Of a stretch of DNA of 11,996 nt, positions 6,077 through 11,996 are shown one piece after another. The stretch's first letter is position 1. Every line of letters starts with the position of its first letter. The stretch covers positions 1 to 11,996 of the forward strand of contig CAZTEB010000027.1 in the NCBI GenBank assembly GCA_964612735.1, given 5' to 3'. This stretch comes from CAZTEB01 sp964612735 (lineage in GTDB: Bacteria; Patescibacteriota; Microgenomatia; UBA1400; PJMF01). Position numbers and translations under genes: made by a program. A model generated the notes under the pieces. The model was not told the DNA's origin and ran no database searches. It saw only the letters and a program-made list of their open reading frames with translations.

Positions 6077-6349
6077 ATGAAAAACGCTGCCTTTTCTACA
6101 TCTCTTATTACTACCACTGGGTTAGTGGCCTCAGCTATATGTATTGGCTTGAGCTTAGTGATCGCCGCTGGACGTATTCAGACTGGCATAACTACGGCGG
6201 CCACCTCTACTGTGACTGAAGTTTGTCTTCAGGTTGCGAGCGGTAAAGAGATCACCACAGGCACTAGCGATACCAGTGACTGGACAGTTGAAGCACCTAC
6301 TTTAGATCAAGTGGTTCTAAATACTTGCTTAGAGCACATTACTAACTAG
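6077..6349 (+). CDS. Small membrane-anchored or secreted protein of unknown function
   Basis: Predicted 90 residues with a start placed 20-odd bases after a good promoter but without a ribosome site. Residues about 8-31 form one hydrophobic segment rich in Ser, Thr and Ala, which could be a signal peptide (AAG near 31-32) or a permanent anchor. The rest is a Thr/Ser-rich, mildly acidic segment with two cysteines (in TEVCLQ and NTCLEH) likely to pair outside the cell. A third cysteine lies within the hydrophobic part. I recognise no family. Pilin-like small proteins share this shape, but the cleavage motif expected for a type IV pilin (Gly followed by Phe and Glu) is absent. The neighbouring small exported protein with a similar promoter suggests a shared surface role or control. 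Confidence 0.65.
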   Translation: MKNAAFSTSLITTTGLVASAICIGLSLVIAAGRIQTGITTAATSTVTEVCLQVASGKEITTGTSDTSDWTVEAPTLDQVVLNTCLEHITN

Positions 6350-6400
6350 CACTGTCTCCAGCGCTGGCCCCCGAACCCTCCACACTTGTTCGAGTTCTAG

Positions 6401-6442
6401 CGCTGTGGATACCACACGACCTCACTCATCCCCACAGCGGGG
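6401..6442 (+). repeat. Inverted repeat CGCTGTGG / CCACAGCG
   Basis: CGCTGTGG (6401-6408) and CCACAGCG (6432-6439) are perfect eight-base arms around 23 bases. A competing small hairpin, CCCC ACAGC GGGG (6430-6442), uses the right arm. No T-tract follows, so it is not a simple terminator. Confidence 0.45.
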
Positions 6443-6484
6443 AAACAAGTGATACGTGTGTCAATCACAGCATAGCTAAGGATG

Positions 6485-6526
6485 CTTCTGCACTCTGCAG
6501 TTTACTGCGCAGTCAGAAGAGTTCTT
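6485..6526 (+). terminator. Stem-loop with weak T-tail, possible terminator of the 6077 transcript
   Basis: CTTCTG (6485-6490) pairs with CAGAAG (6514-6519), ACT with AGT, and GCAG with CTGC around a TTTA tetraloop. That is thirteen pairs with one bulged C and a small internal loop. AGTTCTTT follows. It lies 136 bases after the stop codon of the small gene, so a role in an RNA structure is equally possible. Confidence 0.35.
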
Positions 6527-6559
6527 TAACAAGTGTAGAGTGAGATTATTCTCCATTAC

Positions 6560-6613
6560 ACTGACTAGCACTGGCAGCATGAACGCTTGTTCGTACTCCC
6601 AGCGCTGGTCAGT
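6560..6613 (+). repeat. Long inverted repeat with nested hairpin
   Basis: ACTGACTAGCACTGG (6560-6574) pairs with CCAGCGCTGGTCAGT (6599-6613). This gives fifteen positions with one G-U and one A-C mismatch. The 24-base loop contains its own hairpin, GAAC GCTT GTTC (6581-6592). The nested design is more than expected by chance and points to a folded RNA or a protein-binding site. Confidence 0.55.
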
Positions 6614-6633
6614 TCTATTGACTTGCCCAGCGA

Positions 6634-6662
6634 GATCCAGAGGGCCTTGCGCCCACTGGATC
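6634..6662 (+). repeat. Strong hairpin upstream of the SH3-like gene
   Basis: GATCCAG (6634-6640) pairs with CTGGATC (6656-6662). After an A-A mismatch GGGC (6642-6645) pairs with GCCC (6651-6654), closed by a CTTGC loop. It lies 30 bases before the start codon and just ahead of a palindrome. There is no T-tract, so a leader structure is likelier than a terminator. Confidence 0.5.
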
Positions 6663-6663
6663 A

Positions 6664-6677
6664 AATTGACGTCAATT
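6664..6677 (+). promoter_or_regulatory. Perfect 14-base palindrome, candidate operator
   Basis: AATTGACGTCAATT at 6664-6677 is fully self-complementary and ends just before the ribosome site (GGAG 6681-6684). A dimeric regulator could bind it, or it could be the tip of the leader structure. No matching second site was found in the window. Confidence 0.35.
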
Positions 6678-6692
6678 GATGGAGCTCAAGAA

Positions 6693-7739
6693 ATGAGTAA
6701 AAAAATCTGGGCGATACTAATCGCCCTTGTCCTAGTATTAGGGACGGGAGTCATTACGGCACCCGTCAACGCACAGGGTTCAACAGACCCAATCTGGCTT
6801 GCAGCCCCCGAAACAGCCACGCTAGGCGGCGAAGTTTTTCTCAGGGTTGCTGAAAATAACTCGGAGCAAATTGGTACGATTGCTTCTGGAACGCTGGTCC
6901 AACGGCTAGCAAGCTGGCCCCACCCAGATGGCGAACGCTCGCTAATCCGCACCCAAGAGGGACTGTTCGGTTGGGTTGGCGATAGTTTTGCCAACTTCCA
7001 GCCAACAACAGAAGTTTTCACGCCCGCGACGACATGCGAGGTGACCGAGTACACCCCAAGAGAAGCGAAGGCTCTCTGGAAAGAAGCAGGTCAAACGTAT
7101 TACCTCTTTGACGTTGCTACCGACAACTGCACGTTGATTTTTGACGGGCAGTTCGAACTGTACGAGGCAGAAATCCACGACCTAGCACAACTACGCGAAG
7201 GTGCTGCGACACTGTCGCCACCTTTCACTCAGAACGGCATGTTGAAGTTCGTACGAGGCACAGTCGCCGCGTATCCAAGCGAGCAAGCATTTAACACAGT
7301 TGAAGTCGGCAAAGACACGTCTCTGACGCTGTTCCAGTCCTGGCAACAGGATATTCTGGGGCGTTTTGTGAGTCGCGGCACACCGGACTACGTACTGCGC
7401 ACCGTCACCCTTGACGGCAACACCGCCGAATACAGCGTCGCCGAACTTGCCAGTGACTACGCGAAGTCATGCGAATACGAAAATGCTACAGTTCTAGTCG
7501 AGAATGCCCTGCACTTGCGGGGTGACGGATTGTTCGACGCCGCAATTGGCAGCCAAGGCTGTGTCACGGTCTTCCGCGGTCAGCGAGAAATCGGTGGCGA
7601 ACACACTGTAGACGCCTGGATTGGTATCGAAGAAGGTTACATCTTTGCAAGTGGTCAGTTTTGGGTAATGCCTGAGACTGACTTTAACCAGTTTCTAGTC
7701 AACAATGGTCTCGAAACCCAGTTGCGCTCCGACGGCTAA
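6693..7739 (+). CDS. Secreted SH3-like domain protein with a duplicated two-cysteine module
   Basis: Predicted 348 residues. ATG 6693 is chosen because GGAG lies eight bases upstream and a signal peptide starts there (MSKK, hydrophobic core, cleavage after VNA27). Residues about 33-100 resemble a bacterial SH3 domain: a strand with LRVAENNSEQIGTIASGT and a GLFGWVGDSF end. Such domains often bind cell-wall peptides. Two related segments follow: Cys115 to Cys146 and Cys260 to Cys290. Both have AL thirteen residues after the first Cys, an FD-x-A stretch, and a C-x-x-(I/V)-F-x-G-Q-x-E pattern at the second Cys, so the module is probably an internal duplication. Bases 7381-7440 are 63 percent G+C, well above the glycosyltransferase (27 of 60 at 9481-9540) and far above the nuclease-like gene. 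That suggests a different origin. Function is unknown; a surface adhesin or wall-binding protein is a guess. Confidence 0.82.
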   Translation: MSKKIWAILIALVLVLGTGVITAPVNAQGSTDPIWLAAPETATLGGEVFLRVAENNSEQIGTIASGTLVQRLASWPHPDGERSLIRTQEGLFGWVGDSFANFQPTTEVFTPATTCEVTEYTPREAKALWKEAGQTYYLFDVATDNCTLIFDGQFELYEAEIHDLAQLREGAATLSPPFTQNGMLKFVRGTVAAYPSEQAFNTVEVGKDTSLTLFQSWQQDILGRFVSRGTPDYVLRTVTLDGNTAEYSVAELASDYAKSCEYENATVLVENALHLRGDGLFDAAIGSQGCVTVFRGQREIGGEHTVDAWIGIEEGYIFASGQFWVMPETDFNQFLVNNGLETQLRSDG

Positions 7740-7765
7740 ACACCCTCACACACATCTACACTTGG

Positions 7766-7788
7766 ACCCCCTGGCGCAAGCCGGGGGT
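7766..7788 (+). repeat. GC-rich hairpin with GCAA tetraloop after the SH3-like gene
   Basis: ACCCCC (7766-7771) pairs with GGGGGT (7783-7788) and, past a bulged T, GGC with GCC, closed by a GCAA tetraloop of the stable GNRA type. No T-tract follows. Its last bases are shared with the next hairpin, so the two may compete; it could block 3'-end decay. Confidence 0.5.
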
Positions 7789-7830
7789 GTCATTAAGTAC
7801 TTGAATCATCGAGTATTTAATGACACTTTT
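7787..7830 (+). terminator. Strong intrinsic terminator of the SH3-like gene
   Basis: GTGTCATTAAGTACT (7787-7801) pairs with AGTATTTAATGACAC (7812-7826) over fifteen positions, one of them a G-U pair. The loop is ten bases and TTTTAT follows. It separates the SH3-like gene from the glycosyltransferase operon. It is AT-rich in the middle but long. Confidence 0.75.
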
Positions 7831-7843
7831 ATACGTATTTCAC

Positions 7844-7872
7844 TTGATTTTCCTCGAGTATTATCCTATAAT
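7844..7872 (+). promoter_or_regulatory. Promoter of the glycosyltransferase operon, apparently leaderless
   Basis: TTGATT (7844-7849) and a perfect TATAAT (7867-7872) have the ideal 17-base spacing. The first transcribed base would be about 7879, which is the A of the chosen ATG. The mRNA would therefore have no leader and no ribosome site, which also explains why none is seen. Confidence 0.75.
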
Positions 7873-7878
7873 ATATGT

Positions 7879-9981
7879 ATGAGTGATGTAAAACTATCAC
7901 CCCCTACGCTGAAGCGCTTTGACACGCCAGAAACTCTGGTAGTTTTGTCGAGCTTTCCCAAACCTGGCTCAGAAATCGCCAAGAAAAACGCCGTAGCTCG
8001 CTACACTTCATTACTACTCGATCACTTGCCTGCAAAACAACAAGCCATAGTGCTTTGCGAACGAGATACTGCTAGCGATACGCCCTATCTACTCACCAAG
8101 AACATCCTGGTAGTTCCCTGTTACACGCCTAATACTCCCCAGCTCTACTCTCAGATTCTTAGAGCTGTAGCTCAGTTCAGTGCTACCAACAAACTGCTCC
8201 TACAGCTCGAGCTCAGCACCTTTGGTAATCCACTCATCACCATGGGATTTATCCCGCTGCTTGCGCTTCTCAAGCGCCGTGGTTTCACCATCACCACTAT
8301 GCTTCACCAGGTAGTACTAGATGTAACTGCGCTTGGTGGTCACATCTCAGCTTCTGCTATCAAAAAGAAAGCACTTAATGCTGGCCTGGGCTTGTTGTAT
8401 CGTGGCATAGGTCGCTACAGCGATCGCGTCCTGGTGCACGATGATCAACTCAAACAAGACTTAGTAGGCCACATCGACCCACAGAAAACATCTGTGATTC
8501 ATCATGGAATAGCTAGCTCTTTTGATACACCATCAAAGCTAGAGCTTCAAGAGATGAAGCAGCTACTCAACTGGAAATCCAATGAAGTTATTCTCCTTCA
8601 GTATGGCTACCTATCTCGCTACAAAGGTAGCGACTGGGTCGTCGATGCTGTCGGCAAGCTGGCTAAGAAGCATCCAGAGAAAAACATCAAGCTGGTACTA
8701 GCTGGTAGCTACAGCCCTACTCAACAGCACACCAAAGCATACCAAGAGTTTAAACTCGAACTAGAGCGCTTGCTCGTCCGCCATAGAGCTAGCGTTGTCA
8801 CCCTTGGGTTCGTGCCTGAGCGACAAGTTCCAGCATTATTCACACTCTGTGACGTTCTACTGTTTCCATATAGAGGCAGAATGTCTGCTTCAGGAGCGCT
8901 CTCACTCGCTTGGCAGTATCAAAAACCTTTTCTGGTATCTACTCCCGCCAGTCAAAACTTACAGCAAGCTGACGTCTTAGCGACTCTCAAAAAACATGGC
9001 GTTAAGTCAAGTCATCTAAGCTTCTCACTTAACTCTCCGGGTTTTGAAAAAGCCGTCATGCGGCTAATCGAAAATAAAAAGCTGCGAAAGAACCTGGCAT
9101 CCTTTGGCAAAACCATTAGTTTGGCACGATCGTGGAGCAAAGTAGCTCAACAGTATCTCGACGCCGTGGAAATCACACCACTGAAAGTAAAGACTTCAGA
9201 AAAACTTTCGTCACTCTCGCTTTTCTTTCCAATGCACAACGAAGAAGAAAACGTAGCTGAAACTATCAAGCAAGCTCTCAACGTTGCTCCCACCCTGGCG
9301 AAAAAGTTTGAAGTTATCATCGTCAATGACGGCAGCACTGATCAAACCACTAAGATTGCGCATGCGTGGGCTAAGAAAGATCACAGAGTGCGAGTAGTTG
9401 ACCAACTCAACTTGGGATACGGCGGCGCTCTTCAAGCTGGCTTTAATGCGGCACGCAACGAGTGGGTCTTTTTCTCTGATGGTGATCTACAGTTTGATCT
9501 CAAAGAACTACAGCTGCTAGTCAATCAGTCACGACACAGCAAAGCGGTCATTGGGTATCGCAAACAACGAGCAGACACAGCTGGTCGCACCATACTGGCA
9601 CGATTGCTAAAACTTTGGAACACAATCTGGTTTCAATTCCCCAGTGCTATTAAAGACATCGACTGTGCATTCAAGCTGTTCCACCGTTCTGTCATCCAAC
9701 AGGCATTGCCACTACGTAGCACTGGAGCCATGATCTCTACCGAGCTATTACTTGCTATCTATGATATGGGTGAAGACATCTCACAGGTAGGCGTCACCCA
9801 TCTCCCACGTAGTGCTGGTACACAAACTGGCGCTAGCTGGCATGTGGTAAAGGGAGCTATGCTAGAAACACTTAGACTCTTCTATGTCAGGTCACTAGAG
9901 TCACGAAACATAAGTTTAGACTACAACTACATATCTAGCTTATTGGCTGTGACGACTGCATTTAAAATTTGGCAACGATAG
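7879..9981 (+). CDS. Fused GT4-GT2 glycosyltransferase
   Basis: Predicted 700 residues. ATG 7879 is chosen although the frame is open back to 7705, because the upstream part covers a terminator and the promoter. Residues about 1-420 look like a GT-B fold enzyme of the GT4 type: LLQYGYLSRYKGSDWVVDA near 239, LVLAGS near 273, and CDVLLFPYRGRMSASGALSL near 324. The usual glutamate pair of the nucleotide-sugar site is replaced by a Ser/Gly-rich version. Residues about 440-680 are a GT2 (GT-A fold) domain of the dolichol-phosphate sugar synthase type: FFPMHNEEEN, NDGSTD (483-488), and DGDLQFD with the metal-binding DxD at 534-536, then DIDCAFKLF. No membrane segment is present, so it probably acts at the inner face of the membrane. 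It likely loads or extends a lipid-linked sugar used by the next gene's product. Confidence 0.88.
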   Translation: MSDVKLSPPTLKRFDTPETLVVLSSFPKPGSEIAKKNAVARYTSLLLDHLPAKQQAIVLCERDTASDTPYLLTKNILVVPCYTPNTPQLYSQILRAVAQFSATNKLLLQLELSTFGNPLITMGFIPLLALLKRRGFTITTMLHQVVLDVTALGGHISASAIKKKALNAGLGLLYRGIGRYSDRVLVHDDQLKQDLVGHIDPQKTSVIHHGIASSFDTPSKLELQEMKQLLNWKSNEVILLQYGYLSRYKGSDWVVDAVGKLAKKHPEKNIKLVLAGSYSPTQQHTKAYQEFKLELERLLVRHRASVVTLGFVPERQVPALFTLCDVLLFPYRGRMSASGALSLAWQYQKPFLVSTPASQNLQQADVLATLKKHGVKSSHLSFSLNSPGFEKAVMRLIENKKLRKNLASFGKTISLARSWSKVAQQYLDAVEITPLKVKTSEKLSSLSLFFPMHNEEENVAETIKQALNVAPTLAKKFEVIIVNDGSTDQTTKIAHAWAKKDHRVRVVDQLNLGYGGALQAGFNAARNEWVFFSDGDLQFDLKELQLLVNQSRHSKAVIGYRKQRADTAGRTILARLLKLWNTIWFQFPSAIKDIDCAFKLFHRSVIQQALPLRSTGAMISTELLLAIYDMGEDISQVGVTHLPRSAGTQTGASWHVVKGAMLETLRLFYVRSLESRNISLDYNYISSLLAVTTAFKIWQR

Positions 9982-9983
9982 AC

Positions 9984-11996
9984 ATGCTACAAAAACTGAT
10001 CGCTACTGGAAAGCGAGCTGTTACCAGCGTACTAAGCTCACATAGTATCTGGATAGGCAGCATATTTGTCATTTGGTTGATCATAGTGACAGCTGCTTAT
10101 CAGTCGGGAACGTGGCTAAGCGGTTGGGACAACCTTCATCCAGAATTTGATTTTTGGCTTAACGTACGCAGGTCGCTCTTTTCTGTTTGGCAAGAATACC
10201 AGGGTCTTGGACTACTCGGAGGCATGAGTCATGCCGCAGATCTACCCAGACAGCTACTACTATGGCTAGCATCCTTGCTTTTCCCTAGAGAGATCCTCAG
10301 GTTTGGGTGGACTAGCGCCATGCTACTTCTAGGACCACTGGGAGTATTTGCACTGCTTCATACTCTACTACCACATCCCAAGGGTCTCTCTGCAAAAGCT
10401 GCGTCTACTATTGCAGCAGGCTTTTATTTGCTGAACTTAGGAACTGTACAACATTTCTATGTTCCCTACGAAGCTTTCTCTAGCTTCTATGGATGGCTAC
10501 CGTGGCTATTGTGGGCACTACTACGCTTCTACAAACGAAACACTCGACTAAATGCAGCACTGCTGTTTGCCATCACTTGGATAGCTAGTCCTTCATTCTA
10601 TGTACAAACTCTGTTTGTAGTATTTGGGATCATTGCCATGATTTTTTCTGCTGAGTATGCGGTGAAATTTCCTAAAAAAATTCACAACGTCCTCATAGCT
10701 GGACTGGTCGTCTTGGCTGCAAATAGCTACTGGCTACTGCCGTCAATGTATTTTTCCTTAACGCATGCCGAAGTCACGGTAAATGCCAAGATAAATACGC
10801 TCTCAACTCCAGAAGTTCAATTGATGAACCGCTCGTTTGGATCATTACAAGATATGGCGATACTTAAGGGTTTTTGGTTTGAATACACTGACTACGATGT
10901 AGCAAGCGCCAACTATAGCTATTTGATGAAAGACTGGAGAGAGGTAGTCGAGCAACCAGCGTTTGTGTATATAGGCTACAGCCTGTTTGCGATAGCAGCT
11001 ATTGGCGTGCTACTCCAAGTCAGAAGTAACACGAACTACAAAGCTTCACCGCTGATGCTGCTGCTGATTTGTTTGATTATGCTATCTTCGGGATCTGGCT
11101 GGTTGGGATTTGTATTTAATGGACTCAGCGACACCATCCCCTTATTTGGGCAAATGTTTCGCTCTCCATTCACCAAGTGGGTGGTTGCTGCCGAACTAGC
11201 ATACGCTATTGGTTTGGCACTATTTACATATCAACTCATCAGGTTCATTTCGCAACACTTTAAAAAAGAGCTGGTCTTCAGTCTCACGACTACGGGAGTC
11301 TTTCTAGCAGTATTACTGTATCAAATGCAGCCACTTCTACAAGGAAAAGTCTTCTACTCTCAAATGCAAGCTGCTATTCCACAGCCATACTTCCAGCTAT
11401 TTGAGTTCATGAAATTACAACCAAAACAAGAAAGAGTTGCTGTATTACCAGATCAACACTTTTGGGCCTGGAGTTTTCACGAGTGGGGATACAGAGGCAG
11501 TGGTTTCATTTGGTACGGCATAGAACAACCAATTGTCGATAGAGCTTTTGATTACTGGAGCCAAACTAATGAAACACTTTACCTACAGTTATCACGAGCA
11601 CTTCAAGAAAAAGATGCTGACAAACTGAAGAGTGTGATAGATGCTCATCAACTTTCTTTCATACTTATCGACGAAAGCAGAGTTCAACCAGAAAAAACCA
11701 ATACCGAATCTTACTATCACTCAGCCCAAACGTTGCTCCAAGAATCAGGGGCGCAGCTAGTTTTCTCGCAGGACTTTCTATCGCTATACAGCGTTGATAC
11801 AGCTCAAATGAGAAATGGTTTTGTTTCGCCACTTCAGCAGTATTCACTCACTGAGACAAATGCTCAGTTGTCACAAATTGATTCTGCATTCTTAATAGAA
11901 AGCGATTACCTCTCACCAACTGAAAGCAACCACAAAGAAGCTGGTGTGTATCCATTCAGCTATGTCACTCAAGAACAACCCAGTGACATCAAGTAT
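9984..11996 (+). CDS. Multi-spanning GT-C-like glycosyltransferase, AftD-like (3' end outside window)
   Basis: It starts two bases after the preceding stop and stays open for 671 codons to the window end, so it is cut off. The N-terminal part has many hydrophobic segments: a first membrane helix at about 22-40, then an extracytoplasmic loop with SGWDNLHPEFDF whose acidic residues fit the conserved first-loop site of GT-C enzymes. Further helices lie between about 85 and 460. From about 470 it becomes soluble (VAVLPDQHFWAWSFHEWGYR), as in large integral membrane sugar transferases with an outer domain. I recall similar Patescibacteria proteins annotated as alpha-(1->3)-arabinofuranosyltransferase (AftD) family; that is recall and the sugar is unknown. 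Coupled to the GT4-GT2 gene, it likely uses a polyprenyl-phosphate sugar outside the membrane to build a surface glycan. Confidence 0.82.
   Translation, partial: MLQKLIATGKRAVTSVLSSHSIWIGSIFVIWLIIVTAAYQSGTWLSGWDNLHPEFDFWLNVRRSLFSVWQEYQGLGLLGGMSHAADLPRQLLLWLASLLFPREILRFGWTSAMLLLGPLGVFALLHTLLPHPKGLSAKAASTIAAGFYLLNLGTVQHFYVPYEAFSSFYGWLPWLLWALLRFYKRNTRLNAALLFAITWIASPSFYVQTLFVVFGIIAMIFSAEYAVKFPKKIHNVLIAGLVVLAANSYWLLPSMYFSLTHAEVTVNAKINTLSTPEVQLMNRSFGSLQDMAILKGFWFEYTDYDVASANYSYLMKDWREVVEQPAFVYIGYSLFAIAAIGVLLQVRSNTNYKASPLMLLLICLIMLSSGSGWLGFVFNGLSDTIPLFGQMFRSPFTKWVVAAELAYAIGLALFTYQLIRFISQHFKKELVFSLTTTGVFLAVLLYQMQPLLQGKVFYSQMQAAIPQPYFQLFEFMKLQPKQERVAVLPDQHFWAWSFHEWGYRGSGFIWYGIEQPIVDRAFDYWSQTNETLYLQLSRALQEKDADKLKSVIDAHQLSFILIDESRVQPEKTNTESYYHSAQTLLQESGAQLVFSQDFLSLYSVDTAQMRNGFVSPLQQYSLTETNAQLSQIDSAFLIESDYLSPTESNHKEAGVYPFSYVTQEQPSDIKY

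Larger units (their letters stand above)
6350..6692 (+). other. Gene-free, hairpin-rich region before the SH3-like protein gene
   Basis: No convincing coding frame is present on either strand; the in-frame extension upstream of 6693 lacks a ribosome site and any protein-like composition. The stretch is packed with inverted repeats, listed separately, and holds two CCAGCGCTGG palindromes (near 6358 and 6599) and a repeated CTAGCACTG (near 6345 and 6565). It could be a long structured leader of the 6693 gene or a free-standing RNA. It does not match tmRNA, RNase P, SRP or tRNA patterns that I know. Confidence 0.5.

Noticed and set aside
6388..6397. TTCGAGTTC resembles a tRNA T-loop
   Set aside because: The flanking bases do not form a T-stem and no acceptor or anticodon arms are present nearby.
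6430..6446. CCCCACAGCGGGGAAAC looks like the end of a type I-E CRISPR repeat
   Set aside because: It occurs once; no spaced copies and no cas genes are in the window. It is part of overlapping hairpins.
6540..6692. Upstream extension of the SH3-like protein by 51 codons
   Set aside because: It starts at a non-ATG codon, covers strong hairpins, and would bury the signal peptide; ATG 6693 has a good ribosome site.
7705..7878. In-frame upstream extension of the GT4-GT2 gene by 58 codons
   Set aside because: It would include the terminator and the whole promoter, overlaps the end of the previous gene, and has no ribosome site; the protein similarity begins after ATG 7879.

Overview
The window looks like a piece of a bacterial chromosome from the Candidate Phyla Radiation (Patescibacteria), with Microgenomates-like relatives the best guess. 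That placement rests on gene order and on the look of the proteins, not on a database search. The run prfB, a short anchored protein, ftsE with a long disordered tail, ftsX, then a coiled-coil M23 peptidase recalls such genomes. So do the exported proteins of unknown function and the leaderless or SD-poor starts. The release factor is RF2 (SPF tripeptide present) and TGA is used as a stop (ftsE, and the gene ending at 5322), so UGA is not reassigned as it is in Gracilibacteria and Absconditabacteria.

Layout. Bases 1-3379 hold a tightly packed plus-strand block for translation termination and cell division: the 3' part of prfB, a membrane-anchored OB-like protein, ftsE and ftsX (ATGA overlap). 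A terminator at 3444-3480 and a promoter at 3479-3508 separate this block from a secreted coiled-coil M23 peptidase (3634-4869). Its LytM domain is circularly permuted but keeps all expected catalytic residues. FtsEX normally controls such a hydrolase, so these genes plausibly work together in septal wall cleavage.

Bases 4870-5647 form an AT-rich island with a small basic protein resembling phage-type BECR-fold nucleases. It is followed by two tandem hairpin elements which, on the minus strand, each have their own promoter and U-tract terminator. They share loop and flank sequence and show a compensatory base change. This is the most novel-looking structure here. Bases 5577-6349 hold two small exported or anchored proteins, each with a promoter built on CTATTGACT. 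The first ends in a sortase-like LENTA signal.

Bases 6350-6692 contain no convincing gene but are dense in hairpins and lead into a GC-rich secreted SH3-like protein with an internally duplicated two-cysteine module (6693-7739). That gene ends at a strong terminator (7787-7830). A separate promoter then drives an apparently leaderless operon: a GT4-GT2 fusion glycosyltransferase (7879-9981) and, two bases later, a large multi-spanning GT-C-like protein (AftD-like) that runs off the window. The last two genes probably act in building a cell-surface glycan.
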